Shown here in pieces: positions 8,474 to 17,920 of a stretch of 59,972 nucleotides of DNA. The position numbers and the translations under genes were made by a program. The stretch is from contig CAVQWE010000023.1 in NCBI GenBank assembly GCA_963717385.1, forward strand, positions 1 through 59,972, given 5' to 3'. Origin of the DNA: Sva-07 sp963717385 (GTDB lineage Bacteria; Actinomycetota; Acidimicrobiia; Acidimicrobiales; Ilumatobacteraceae). The notes under the pieces were generated by a model, which did not search any database, was not told the origin of the DNA, and saw only the letters and a list, made by a program, of their open reading frames with translations. Positions within the stretch are counted from its first letter, which is position 1; every line of letters begins with the position of its first letter.

Positions 8474-10156
8474 ATGACCAAGAACGTCTGGGTTCTTTCC
8501 GGAGGCGGAGCGAAGGGATGCTTCCAAGCGGGGGCGATCCACCACCTCGCCACGCATCGCGACACCTATCGGCCGGACTCGATTGCAGGTACGTCAGTCG
8601 GAGCGATCAACAGCTTGCTCCCTGCGCAGAATTGGGAGTGGCCGCTGCAGAACATCGCCGACCTCGTCGACGTGTGGCTGCAACTCTCGGACGAGGACGA
8701 CATGTTCGAGGTGTCGGCACAAGCTCGTTCATTCGAAGACGACCGCTTCAACCAATCGTTGCTGGCGGCGTCGGGTTTCAGTCTCACCACCCTGGCCGAC
8801 TTCATGCTCGGCGGTCGCTACGAGCCGGAACCAGCGGAGTTCGACGGCGACGAGATCGACTACTTCCCATCGCCGACATCGGCTGACAACCGCGAACGTC
8901 GACGCGGTCGCCTGCGGCTGGTGACGCGGTTCCTTGTCAAGCTGTTCGTCCCGTCGCCATCGGTCAACCTCTCCGTGGATGCTGGCACGGCGCTCCAAAC
9001 CGTCGACCTGATCGGTGATCTCGGTCAGATCAAGTCGTTCTACTCGCTCACGCCGATCGAGCGACTCGTCCGCGAACGACTCGACTTCGCCGAGTTCACG
9101 ATGAACACCGGCTGTCGGCTTCGGCTGGTGTCGACTTCGATCAACAACGGCCAGATGGGCTATCTGACCAGAGGCGGCGGGTACGAGCAGGTCGTTCATG
9201 CCACTCCGGGACCACTGCCGTACAGCACAGATGTCCGGACCGTTCCCCTTGCTCCGCGGACGCCATCGGATCGAACCGGTGGCATCGACCGCCTGATCGC
9301 TGGAACCCTTGCGTCGGCGGCCATTCCTGGTGCCTTCCCGCCCGTGCTGATCAACGGGCACCTCTGCTTCGACGGCGGTGTCACCGACACGCTTCCCACC
9401 CGCGCCGTTGTCAACGACATCGCCGACTTCCGACGCGACGGCGAACCGGTTCGGGTCGTGTCCATCCGCTGCAATCCGCACCCGAGCAGCGCTGGTATGA
9501 CCCCGTTGCTGCTCAGTGTCCCGCGTGGGCGCCCCTCCGACGCCGAGAACGAGCCCGTGCTGTACTCGCCGAGCGAGGCCGACGACATGAACCTGCTCTC
9601 GTATCTGCCGAGTCTGCTCTCGACGATGTCGAGCGAAATCGACCGGGGCGACGATGCCGCGTTGTCGCAGTTCGGCGATGACATCGACTCGATCGACATC
9701 TCGCCGACGTTCAACGTCAACGGGACTGGCCAGATCGATCCGGGCCTGATCCGAATCCAGCTGGCCTATGGATGGATGCGGGCCTTCGACGTGTTGTCCG
9801 GCGGTCCAGCAGCGATCTTCTCGAGCGATGAGATCACCTTGGCCCGAATGCACGCTTGGCGTCTGGAGGAACTGTCTCGAACGGTGCCCGGGTCGCCAGG
9901 CGGACGACGCTTCGTTGCCGCAGCGATCCCGAAGATCCGTCAGATGAAGGTGTTCGTCAAACAGAAGGTCGACGCTCGCATCGAGCGGTACGGCGAGGAG
10001 TCGATGCCTCGCCATCAGGACAAGCACTTCGCCTGGGACGCCCGTTGGCATGACGACTTCGAGCTGCACACCTGGCGGACGGATCGGTCGCCATGGGAGG
10101 AGTGGACTGAGATGTCGGGCCGAGCGATTCCGGCTGATCGTCCGCCGTGGCTCTGA
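8474..10156 (+). CDS. Patatin-like phospholipase
   Basis: A 560-residue serine acyl hydrolase. The oxyanion-hole glycine loop GGGAKG is at residues 10-15, the nucleophile elbow GTSVG at 39-43 (Ser41), and the catalytic-dyad aspartate lies in FDGGVTD at about residue 300. These complete the Ser/Asp dyad of patatin-family lipases, which cleave acyl esters of phospholipids or neutral lipids. No signal peptide is visible, so it is probably cytoplasmic or membrane-associated. It is longer than minimal patatins because of an insertion between the two catalytic blocks and a C-terminal helical extension. GAGAGAGGGG lies just ahead of the ATG. The gene converges on the CinA-like gene with only 10 bases between stops. 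Confidence 0.87.
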   Translation: MTKNVWVLSGGGAKGCFQAGAIHHLATHRDTYRPDSIAGTSVGAINSLLPAQNWEWPLQNIADLVDVWLQLSDEDDMFEVSAQARSFEDDRFNQSLLAASGFSLTTLADFMLGGRYEPEPAEFDGDEIDYFPSPTSADNRERRRGRLRLVTRFLVKLFVPSPSVNLSVDAGTALQTVDLIGDLGQIKSFYSLTPIERLVRERLDFAEFTMNTGCRLRLVSTSINNGQMGYLTRGGGYEQVVHATPGPLPYSTDVRTVPLAPRTPSDRTGGIDRLIAGTLASAAIPGAFPPVLINGHLCFDGGVTDTLPTRAVVNDIADFRRDGEPVRVVSIRCNPHPSSAGMTPLLLSVPRGRPSDAENEPVLYSPSEADDMNLLSYLPSLLSTMSSEIDRGDDAALSQFGDDIDSIDISPTFNVNGTGQIDPGLIRIQLAYGWMRAFDVLSGGPAAIFSSDEITLARMHAWRLEELSRTVPGSPGGRRFVAAAIPKIRQMKVFVKQKVDARIERYGEESMPRHQDKHFAWDARWHDDFELHTWRTDRSPWEEWTEMSGRAIPADRPPWL

Positions 10157-10166
10157 GAAACCCTGA

Positions 10167-10652
10167 TCAGTCGGAGAGCGTCTCGGCGAACAGGGCGAGC
10201 GTTGCGGCGGTGAAGGCCAACATGTTCGCTTCGCGGTCGTCGAGGCCCGTGAGGACGTGACGGGTTGCCGAGCGGGGCCCGGCGATTGCCAGCCACGTGT
10301 GACCTGCCGGATCGCCGTACGGGTTCGGCGGTCCGGCGGCGCCTGCCTCGCCGATGCCCCAGGTCGAGCCGACCTTCGATCGCACCGAAGCAGCGAGGTA
10401 CGAGGCGAATGTCTCGGTGGCTCCGCGCATGCCGGACGGCACCTCGACGTCGCCTGCCATCCACGCCCGACTCGCGGTCGCCGTGTAGATCACCGTGCCG
10501 CCCACGTAGTACGCCGAAGCGCCGGGGATCGACAGCAAGGCCGCCGAGACGAGCCCGCCGGCGGACCCTTCGGCCACAGCGACGGTCTCCCCACGTTCGC
10601 GCAGGAGCGTCCCCACCAGTTGGGCGTTCTGGGAGATGTCGGATGTGAACAT
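10167..10652 (-). CDS. CinA C-terminal-domain family protein (divergent active site)
   Basis: A 161-residue single-domain protein of the CinA-C/PncC family, whose characterised members deamidate nicotinamide mononucleotide. The overall pattern is kept (AEGSAGGLVSAALLSIPGAS, GGTVIYT, GEAGAAGPPNPYGDPAGHTW). The canonical E-S-C-T-G-G motif reads E-G-S-A-G-G, however, and the position of the catalytic lysine in Y-S-N-E-A-K is serine here (YTATAS). It may belong to a sister subfamily of unknown activity. The start is the ATG at 10652; the frame extends upstream but antisense to the exchanger gene. It is divergent from the Na+/Ca2+ exchanger, the two starts being 35 bases apart. Confidence 0.82.
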   Translation of the reverse strand: MFTSDISQNAQLVGTLLRERGETVAVAEGSAGGLVSAALLSIPGASAYYVGGTVIYTATASRAWMAGDVEVPSGMRGATETFASYLAASVRSKVGSTWGIGEAGAAGPPNPYGDPAGHTWLAIAGPRSATRHVLTGLDDREANMLAFTAATLALFAETLSD

Positions 10653-10686
10653 CGCGACAGCTTGCCGCGTGGCACAGTACGCAACG

Positions 10687-11784
10687 GTGAATGCACTCAC
10701 GATCGTTTCGCTCGTCGTCGGACTCGTTGGCCTCGTTGGCGGAGCCGAACTCTTGGTGAAGGGAGCAGCAACGATCGCATCGAAGCTGGGCATCGCTCCC
10801 GTCATCATCGGTCTGACGGTGGTGGCGTTCGGTACCAGTGCTCCTGAGCTCGCGGTGAGCGTGTCGGCAGCGTTCGGCGGCAACGCTGACGTGGCCCTCG
10901 GCAACGTGGTCGGCAGCAACATCGGCAACATCTTGCTGATCCTCGGGGCCTCGGCGGTCGTCGGTGGGCTGGCTGTGCAACAGCGGATCATTCGCTTCGA
11001 CATTCCGGCGCTGATCGCTGTGTCGGTGCTCACCTTGTTGCTGTCGCTCGACAACGTGCTCGGCCGCCTCGATGGCGTGATCTTGTTCGCCGGGTTGGTG
11101 CTCTACGTCGGATGGCTCATCCGAGAGGCCCGGGGCGAACGCAGCGACATCGTCGCCGAATACACCGAGTCGGTCGAGACGTTGGAAGGCGTGGCGGTCG
11201 AGCGGCCGATGTGGTTCAACGCGATGCTCGTGGCTGCGGGGCTGACGGTGCTGGTGGTCGGATCACAGTTGCTCGTCAACGCAGCCACCGACATCGCCGA
11301 GTCAGCTGGTGTCAGCGACCTCGTGATCGGCTTGACGGTGGTGGCCATTGGCACATCGCTTCCCGAACTGGCCACATCGATCCTCGCCGCGATGCGCGGG
11401 CAGCGCGACATCGCTGTCGGCAACGTCATCGGATCGAACCTGTTCAACCTGATGTCGGTGCTCGGTCTGACCTCGATCGTGGCCGCCGACGGCATCCCCG
11501 TCACCGACGTGTCGTTGCGATTGGACTTCCCGGTGATGCTGGCCGCCACCATCGTGCTGGTGCCGATCGTGTGGAACGGATTCGAGATCAAGCGCTGGGA
11601 GGGATTCGTGCTGATCGCGTTCTATGCGGCCTACGTCGCCTACCTCGTGCTCGACGCCAGCGACTCGTCGGCAGCCGGAGTGGTCGGGCCCGCAGCGTTG
11701 ATCGTGGCGCCGCTGGTCACCATGACCTTCGCCGTCACCGGGTTCCAGGGTTGGCGCCGACACCGCGCGGCGTCACGCGCGTAG
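10687..11784 (+). CDS. Calcium/sodium antiporter (CaCA family, YrbG-like)
   Basis: A 365-residue membrane antiporter with two inverted alpha repeats, the first containing VVAFGTSAPELAVSVSAAFG and the second VVAIGTSLPELATSILAA. These G-T-S-x-P-E motifs hold the ion-binding acidic residues of CaCA exchangers. About ten transmembrane helices are predicted by eye, with a short cytoplasmic loop in the middle (EARGERSDIVAEYTESVE). The start is taken as GTG at 10687, from which the first helix begins immediately; there is no clear Shine-Dalgarno, so a leaderless message is plausible. An ATG 17 codons upstream is in frame but would overlap the CinA-like start region. Confidence 0.86.
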   Translation: MNALTIVSLVVGLVGLVGGAELLVKGAATIASKLGIAPVIIGLTVVAFGTSAPELAVSVSAAFGGNADVALGNVVGSNIGNILLILGASAVVGGLAVQQRIIRFDIPALIAVSVLTLLLSLDNVLGRLDGVILFAGLVLYVGWLIREARGERSDIVAEYTESVETLEGVAVERPMWFNAMLVAAGLTVLVVGSQLLVNAATDIAESAGVSDLVIGLTVVAIGTSLPELATSILAAMRGQRDIAVGNVIGSNLFNLMSVLGLTSIVAADGIPVTDVSLRLDFPVMLAATIVLVPIVWNGFEIKRWEGFVLIAFYAAYVAYLVLDASDSSAAGVVGPAALIVAPLVTMTFAVTGFQGWRRHRAASRA

Positions 11785-11846
11785 CCACCTTCAGCGGTCG
11801 CTGTGTCGATGATCAGATTGGTGGCGGCTCAGGCGGAACGCTGGCG

Positions 11847-12920
11847 TCAGAGCTTCGGTGCGATGGTGTAGTTCGCTCCGCCGGTGGCGAGGAACGCATC
11901 GCTCCACGAGGTCCCGTACACAGCCTGCACCTCTTGCGCCTTGTCGGAGTCGGCACCTTCGGGCGTCGACTCCAGCGTCCAGGCTTGGCGCTTGTAGGTC
12001 CAGTTCTCGGGGAAGAGCGCATGCGCCTGTTTCCACCAAGCGATCGCCGCGTCGTGGTCGCCGCGATGTTCGGCGTGGATGCCCAGTTCGAAGCAGGCAG
12101 CAGCGCGACTGTGATCGGCCGAGCGTGGCTGCGATGCCGCGATCACCTCGTCGGGCGACATGGCGAATCGGCTGTCGGCGCCGTGATGCGCCCAATCGAC
12201 GATCGCTGCGCGATACGCGCCGGCGGTGTCGGGCATCTGCTTGAATTCGCGCAGCACCGCCTGCATGCGCTCGGGCATCTCGTCGGTGATCTCGATCGCC
12301 GCGAGCTGGCTCGGTTGGATCGAGGCGCCTTCCGCTGGGCGGACCAGCGTGCCGGTCTCGTCGATCCACACCGCCATCGGCACGTTCGAGATTCCGAGGA
12401 GTTCGTCGACGCGGTGATGGCTGTCGACCAGCGACGGGTGCGTCGGCGAGGCGGCGTCGATCCAGGTGCGCGCCTTGTCGGGGTCGAGGTCGAGTGCGAC
12501 GGTGACCACCGTCAGGCCGAGCGGCTCGAGTTCTTCGTGGAGTGCCTGCCACACGGGCAGGTCAGCCGAACAGCCTCACCACGACGCCCAGGCGACCAGC
12601 AGGACCTTGCGCCCGTGCATCGCTGCGAGGTCGAACGGGTTGCCATCGATGTCGGGCAGCTCGACACGGGGTACCGCTGCAGTGGTCAGTGCCCGCCCGC
12701 CGCTCTCGGGTCCGAGCGCCCACACGCCAGACTTCTCGTCGGCCACGAGTGCCATGCCGAGGCGCTCGGCCACAGCGGCGACGTCGAGCACTCCGGTATC
12801 GGACACGGCGCCCGGGATCGGCACACAGGCATCGCCTTTGCACATCCCCTCGGGTTTCGCGGCCCAGCCCGTTGCAGCTTCGAACGACTCGACGGTCAGG
12901 TCCAAGGTGGTGAGCAACAT
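11847..12920 (-). CDS. Putative selenocysteine-containing thioredoxin-fold (redoxin) protein
   Basis: Translation runs from ATG 12920 for 114 codons to an in-frame TGA at 12576-12578 and continues in the same frame for 242 codons to a normal stop at 11847. Read as selenocysteine, it gives a 357-residue protein with Sec115 in VAWASW-U-GCSADLPVW. This is exactly the position of the redox Cys in the family form W-A-S-W-C-G-C, which I know from actinobacterial redoxins of about the same length. The N-terminal domain has paired cysteines (CKGDAC, 27 and 32), the centre is thioredoxin-like, and the C-terminal third is TPR-like (AAIAWWKQAHALFPENW). A 6-base-pair hairpin with loop CGUGU begins 14 bases after the TGA. 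The gene follows the WD40 lipoprotein gene by 63 bases on the same strand. Alternatives are a nonsense mutation or a base-call error at a Cys codon. No sel genes lie in the window. Confidence 0.7.
12545..12561 (-). promoter_or_regulatory. SECIS-like hairpin downstream of in-frame UGA
   Basis: In the mRNA sense, CCUGCC (12561-12556), loop CGUGU (12555-12551) and GGCAGG (12550-12545) form a perfect 6-pair stem. Twenty bases separate the UGA from the loop. This fits the bacterial SECIS rules (UGA-to-loop distance about 16-37, small apical loop, a G in the first two loop positions, GU in the loop). A weaker lower stem, UUCG with CGAA across an internal loop, can be drawn below it. Confidence 0.55.
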
Positions 12921-12983
12921 CGCCCCACTGTTCCAGTTGGGCCGCCTCGTGGGCGAAGTGAGCGGGCGCGCCGATCCGGGTCG

Positions 12984-15113
12984 CTACACCCGCCAGAGTC
13001 GAGTCGTGCCATCGGTCGAGCCGCTGACGAGGCCGCGACCGTCGGGGGTGAACTCGACACTGGTGACCTTGGTGGTGTGTCCGTCGAGGTCTTGGACAGT
13101 GGCGCCCGAGGTGAGATCCCAGATCCGAACGAGGCCGTTGTCGGCTCCGGCTGCGACGTAGCGCCCATCCGGTGACACCGAGAAGCGGGCGGTTGCGTCC
13201 TTGTGGCCATCGAACGTCGCTGAGAGCGCTCCGGTTGCGACGTCGAGAGTGGAGATGCTGCCGGACGAGTCGGACACGACCAGCGAGGCGCCGTCCGGGG
13301 TGAATGCGATACTCGAGTACCCGCCCGGGGGAGCGTCGATGGTGGCGACCGGCTCGAAGTCGTCGAGGTCCCAGATCCGAAGGGTCCAGTCCTCGGACGA
13401 GGTGACGAGCCGTCGTCCATCGGGCGAGATCGCAAGATCCCACACGATCGCGGTGTGCCCGGTGAACTCGTGGATCAGCGAACCGTCATCGATGTCGCGC
13501 ATCGACACGGCGAAGTCGTGGTGGGTGGCAACGAAGAACTCTCCGTCGGGCGACAAACGCACCGTGTTGCGGAAACTGTTGCACCCGCTGATGGTTTCGG
13601 GAATGCCAGGCACGACGAAGCTGCGGACGTCGGACGCAAGGTCCCAACGGCTGAGCGTGTCGTCGAAGGAGCTCTCGCCGTTCGGCTCGCTCACCCCCGA
13701 CACCACAGCGGTGCCGTCGCGGACGAACGCGACCGTGTCGACGTTGCCCTCGGGGTGCACGAACGTGGTCGGCAGTGGCTCGACGGCCGAGGTCGATGTG
13801 ATGTCGATGATGCCGACGTTGCCATCCGATGCCGCCGAGGCAGCGGAGGAACCGTCGGCTGACACAGCGACGTCGTTGACTTGGCCGCCGAGGTAGTCGG
13901 TGTGTTCGGCCACGACGTTGCCGACCGGGTCCCAGTGGCGAACATGGCCGTTGACATCTGGTGCGATGATGCCACCGGTTGCCGAAACGGGCGCAGGGCG
14001 AACCAATCGCTCACCTGTCGGGGCCCATTCGCCGGTTGGGTTGCCATCGGCATCGACGAACACGACCGATCCGAGAGCGCGCACGATGGCATATCCGGGT
14101 GTCGTGCGGTAGGCCACCACCGAGTCGACCGAGTCGGCGCCGTCGAGGTCCCAGGAGTTCTCGAGCGTCCCGTCGAGGCCGTACAGCCGAGCTTGCATGT
14201 CGACCACTGCGAGCACCTTGCCGTCGTGACCGACACTCCAGCGTGGTTGGACGGCGTCGTTGCCGACGTCACGGCGCCAACGTTCTTCGCCGCTCGCGAT
14301 GTCGACCGAGGCGAGTGCCCCGACCGCTCCGGCACCGCCCGTGATGCCGAACACGGCCCGATCTGCCGACGGGTCGCCGACGGCTCGAACGACACGGAAG
14401 AGTCCGCCCGGCTCGTACTCGGCGTCGACCAGTTCGGTGCCGTTCCAGATCTCGCCGGGCCGGCTCGTCGAGTCGCCCCGGATCATCAGCGTGCGGGCGT
14501 CGGGGCCGAACCAGGTGACCGATGCGATCGGCCCGGGCAGCTCACGCGTCGATCGGCTGGCCGTTGATCCATCGACGGTGGAGAGACGCGCAGCCGACTC
14601 TCGACCGACCAGGTCGAGCCATTGGCTGTCATCGGTGAATCGGGCAGCTTGTGCCGAGTCGAACGAGGCGAGTGAGCGGAGTGGCTCGAGGCTCCAGAGT
14701 TCGCCTGCACCCGCCGATGACAACAGCACGAGTGCCCGCCCGTCAGGCGTGATCGACACCTCGGTGATCGGGAACGGCAGCGAGGTCGGGATCTCCTCGA
14801 CGTCATCGCCTCGGTGCAGATTGACGCTGATCGTCGTGACGATCGCGGTCATCGACTCGGTGGTCGCGGCGGCCACGGCGTGCCCCGATCCGAACCTTGC
14901 GACCTGCTCGAATCGATTCGCACCTGCACCGAGCTCTGGTGTCGAAGCGCTTGGGGCGGTGGCGCTCGGCTGCGTCGCTTCGGTCCCGCTGCAGGCGGCC
15001 AGAGTGATCGACGCGGCAGCGATGACCATCGCTGCGGCACTGCGGCCGCGACGGTTGCCGGTGCGCCGAAATGGCAGCCGGTACGTCTGGGGTCGAGCGG
15101 GGGGCACGAACAT
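12984..15113 (-). CDS. WD40-repeat lipoprotein (paralog 1)
   Basis: A 709-residue exported lipoprotein. A basic N-terminus and hydrophobic stretch end in a lipobox with Cys41 (ITLAAC). The remainder is a beta-propeller array with repeated SVSPDGRYVAAGADNG / VRIWDL units, strongest in the last 350 residues and ending in TRLWRV. The first half contains weaker, quinoprotein-like repeats (RWRRDVGNDAVQPRWSVGHD). WD40 propellers are binding scaffolds, and no enzymatic motif is seen. A close paralog lies at 15704-17858, so a local duplication is likely. It is upstream of, and probably co-transcribed with, the putative selenoprotein, with 63 bases between them. An extracytoplasmic role linked to thiol chemistry is possible but unproven. 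Confidence 0.85.
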   Translation of the reverse strand: MFVPPARPQTYRLPFRRTGNRRGRSAAAMVIAAASITLAACSGTEATQPSATAPSASTPELGAGANRFEQVARFGSGHAVAAATTESMTAIVTTISVNLHRGDDVEEIPTSLPFPITEVSITPDGRALVLLSSAGAGELWSLEPLRSLASFDSAQAARFTDDSQWLDLVGRESAARLSTVDGSTASRSTRELPGPIASVTWFGPDARTLMIRGDSTSRPGEIWNGTELVDAEYEPGGLFRVVRAVGDPSADRAVFGITGGAGAVGALASVDIASGEERWRRDVGNDAVQPRWSVGHDGKVLAVVDMQARLYGLDGTLENSWDLDGADSVDSVVAYRTTPGYAIVRALGSVVFVDADGNPTGEWAPTGERLVRPAPVSATGGIIAPDVNGHVRHWDPVGNVVAEHTDYLGGQVNDVAVSADGSSAASAASDGNVGIIDITSTSAVEPLPTTFVHPEGNVDTVAFVRDGTAVVSGVSEPNGESSFDDTLSRWDLASDVRSFVVPGIPETISGCNSFRNTVRLSPDGEFFVATHHDFAVSMRDIDDGSLIHEFTGHTAIVWDLAISPDGRRLVTSSEDWTLRIWDLDDFEPVATIDAPPGGYSSIAFTPDGASLVVSDSSGSISTLDVATGALSATFDGHKDATARFSVSPDGRYVAAGADNGLVRIWDLTSGATVQDLDGHTTKVTSVEFTPDGRGLVSGSTDGTTRLWRV

Positions 15114-15227
15114 GGGTCACAGTCTGGACCACGACTCGGCGCTTGCGGGTGTCGGTGGCCGGGTCCAGGGTCACCGATGGCCGGACAGATCGCCTACAGT
15201 GCGCTCACGCATCGCATCGGGGGGCAG

Positions 15228-15680
15228 ATGGGAAAGTTGTTGATCGTCGGGAACCGCTCGTTGGGCGGAACGGAGCTCGCTGCGCTGCTTGGTGATCGAG
15301 CGCGGTCAGGGCCGTCAGAAGCGCATCTGGTGGTACCCGTCCCCAATCCGGTGGCGTCTGCGGTGGCCATCGGAGCTTCGGCGCCCGACATGGCTCCGAC
15401 GTTGAGTCGTGACATCGAAGACGACCGGCGATCCGCCAGCGAGCAGCTCGATTTCGGGTTGACGTGGCTCACCGGGCTGGGAATGGTGGCGACGGGGGAG
15501 TTGTCGCTCGACGCAGACACACCCGCAGCGGTGGCTCGCCTGGTGGAACAACACGGTTTCGACGAGGTGATCGTGTCGACGTTGCCGACCAAGGTCTCAC
15601 GCTGGCTGCGTCAGGACCTGCCGTGCCGGATCGGGCGCAAGGTGTCGGTGCCGGTCACCGTGGTGTCCACCACATCCTGA
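15228..15680 (+). CDS. Universal-stress-like (UspA-fold) protein
   Basis: A 150-residue protein of the short actinobacterial Usp-like family. It opens with KLLIVGNRSLGGTEL, has HLVVPVPNP after the second strand, and ends with VIVSTLPTKVSRWLRQDLPCRI followed by a final strand. Typical UspA nucleotide-binding G-x2-G-x9-G-S/T is not evident, so ATP binding is doubtful. The start is the ATG at 15228 behind a G-rich GGGGGG; the frame is open upstream over the 5' end of the WD40 gene on the other strand. It is convergent with WD40 paralog 2 and divergent from WD40 paralog 1, which places it between the two duplicates. Confidence 0.75.
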   Translation: MGKLLIVGNRSLGGTELAALLGDRARSGPSEAHLVVPVPNPVASAVAIGASAPDMAPTLSRDIEDDRRSASEQLDFGLTWLTGLGMVATGELSLDADTPAAVARLVEQHGFDEVIVSTLPTKVSRWLRQDLPCRIGRKVSVPVTVVSTTS

Positions 15681-15703
15681 CGGCTCTGGAGCAGCAACGA
15701 CGC

Positions 15704-17858
15704 TCACCGCGTGTGCGCGGCCTGCCAGACCCTCACCGTGCCGTCGTCGGAACCGCTGATCAGGCCGAGACCGTCGGGAGTGAACACCACGCTGGTGACG
15801 GTGTCGCCGTGTCCCACCAGTTTCTGGACGATCAGGCCGGTGGCGAGGTCCCAGACGTTCACGGTGCCCTGATCGTCGGCGCCGGCGGCCACCCAACGCC
15901 CGTCGGGCGACACCGACATCCTGCTGCCCGGCGCTGACCGACCGTCGAATGGGTTCGAGCAGCGAACCATCGGCGATGTCGAGCACCTGCATGTTGCCGG
16001 AGATGTCCGAGACCACGAGCGCGGCGCCATCAGGTGTGAACGCCAGGTCGAGGTAGCCGCCCGGCGGGGCTTCGATCTCGGAGATCAGGCTGAAGTCGTC
16101 GAGGTCCCACAGCCGGGTGGTCCAGTCGTCGGATGATGTGGCGAGCACTCGACCGTCGGCCGAGATGGCCAGACCCCACACGATGCTGAGGTGTTCGGGG
16201 AATTCGTGGATGATCGATCCGTCGTCGGCGTCTCGAACGGACACGCTGAAGTCGTGGAATGGTGCGACGAAGAACGTGCCGTCGGGCGAGAACAGCACGG
16301 TGTTGCGGAACTCGGTGCAGCCCATGATCGGCTCGGGGATGCCGCCGACGGCGAAGCGACGCCCGTCGGAGCCGAAGTCCCAGCGGCTGAGGGTGTCGTC
16401 GAACGAGTTCGTCCCGTTCGCTTCGCTGACCCCGGACACGATTGCGTCGCCGGTCGGTGCGAATGCGACCGAGTCGACGTTGCCTTCGTCGTGGAGGAAC
16501 TGCTGTGGCAACGGCCCGACTGCTGGGGGTGATCGGAGGTCGAGTGTGGTCACCGAGCCATCGGTGCTGGCTGCAGCTCCACTCGATCCGTCAGGCGACA
16601 CCGCGACCTGGTTGATGCCACCAGCCACGTAGTCGTCGATCTCGGCGGTGAGTTGTCCAGATGTGGTCCACCGTCGGATGCGCCCGTCGGCGTCGATCGC
16701 AACGATGCCATTCCGCCCGGCCGATGGTGAGACATCGACCAACCGCTTGCCTGACGTCGGGATGTCAGCGCCCGCAGTGCCGTCGGCGTCGACGAACTGG
16801 ATCGACCCCCGCGCCCGCACGACCGCGAAACCCGGTGATGAGCCGAGCGAGAACACCGACGCCACCGATTCGAGGCCTTCGATGGTCCAGGTTCGCTGGA
16901 CGTCGCCATCCACACCGATCAGTTGGGCCTGCATGTCGGCAACGACGAAGGTTCGACCGTCATGGCCGACATCCCACAGTGGTTCGACAGCGTCGTCGCC
17001 GACCTGGAGGTTCCAGCGTTGCTCGCCAGTCGAGGTGTCGATGGCAACGAGTGCCCCGGCGAACCGTCCGGCGCCCTCGACTCCGAGCACGACCCGGTCG
17101 CCCGTCGGATCGCCGACGACTCGTCCAACACTCGCCATGGTGTCGAGCAGCGGCACCATGCTGGTGGTGGTGCCGTCCCACGCTTCACCGCGTGGTCCAT
17201 CGGGCGAGTCGGAGATGACGAGCGAGCGAGCTTCGGGGCCGAACCAGGCAACGATCGCGGTCGGCCCTGGCGGATCCTCGATGGACTGTGCGCTGGTCCG
17301 TTCGGTGGCTGTGAGGACCGAACCGTCGGCGCTGGACAGTCGGCGGAAGGAGTCGAGGGTGACGACATCGACGGAGGTGCTGTCGTCCGCGAATCGACCG
17401 GTGACCACCGCGTCGATCGAGGCCAACAGTCGTGGTTCGTCGAGCGACCAGAGCTCGGCGGTTCCGTCTCGGTCGATGAGGAGTGCGGTGCTGGCGTCTG
17501 CGGAGACGTGCACATCGGCAAGTGGCGGGGGGAGCGTCGTGGGAATCGCCACTGTTGCGTCGGGTCGTACGACGTCGACGCCGATCGTGGTCGCGATCAC
17601 GTCGGTGCGGTCGGTCGCCGCCATGGTGATCGCTCGACCGTCACCGAATCGCGTGACCTGGTGGAACTGATTGGCAGGCATGGCCAGATCGAACGAAGAC
17701 ACCTCGGACGAGACCGGATCAACAGCGTCGTTGTTCGAGGTCGAGCAGGCCGTCGCCAACAGTGCCACCACCGCCACGATGGCCAGCAGGGGGAGTGTGA
17801 ACTGGGTGCGAGTCGTGCCGAGTGCCTGCGTCAGCCGCCTCCGCGTGGGTTCCACCAT
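15704..17858 (-). pseudogene. WD40-repeat lipoprotein (paralog 2), one frameshift near the C-terminus
   Basis: This is a paralog of the 12984-15113 product, with the same layout: basic start, hydrophobic helix, lipobox at Cys38 (LLATAC), then propeller repeats (LAISADGRVLATSSDDW, LAFTPDGAALVVSD). The frame breaks at the three-G run at 15951-15953. Before it the protein reads DGSLLEP and the following residues are out of frame. In the adjacent frame FDGRSAPGSRMSVSPDGRW continues through the last repeats to VWQAAHTR at 15704. Deleting one base restores a product of about 717 residues. The downstream part is fully conserved against paralog 1, so this may be a base-calling error. The start is the ATG at 17858, divergent from nirK. 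Confidence 0.8.
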
Positions 17859-17920
17859 GGATCCATGAGTGACAGACTTGTTGATTCGGTGGCAGGGGAG
17901 AACGTCCCAACCCGAGCGAA

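Noticed and set aside
15161..15174. GGGTCCAGGGTCAC resembling a DosR box before the Usp-like gene
   Set aside because: One arm is imperfect, and its centre is about 60 bases from the start codon with no visible -10, so it is not strong enough to list although Usp genes are typical DosR targets.
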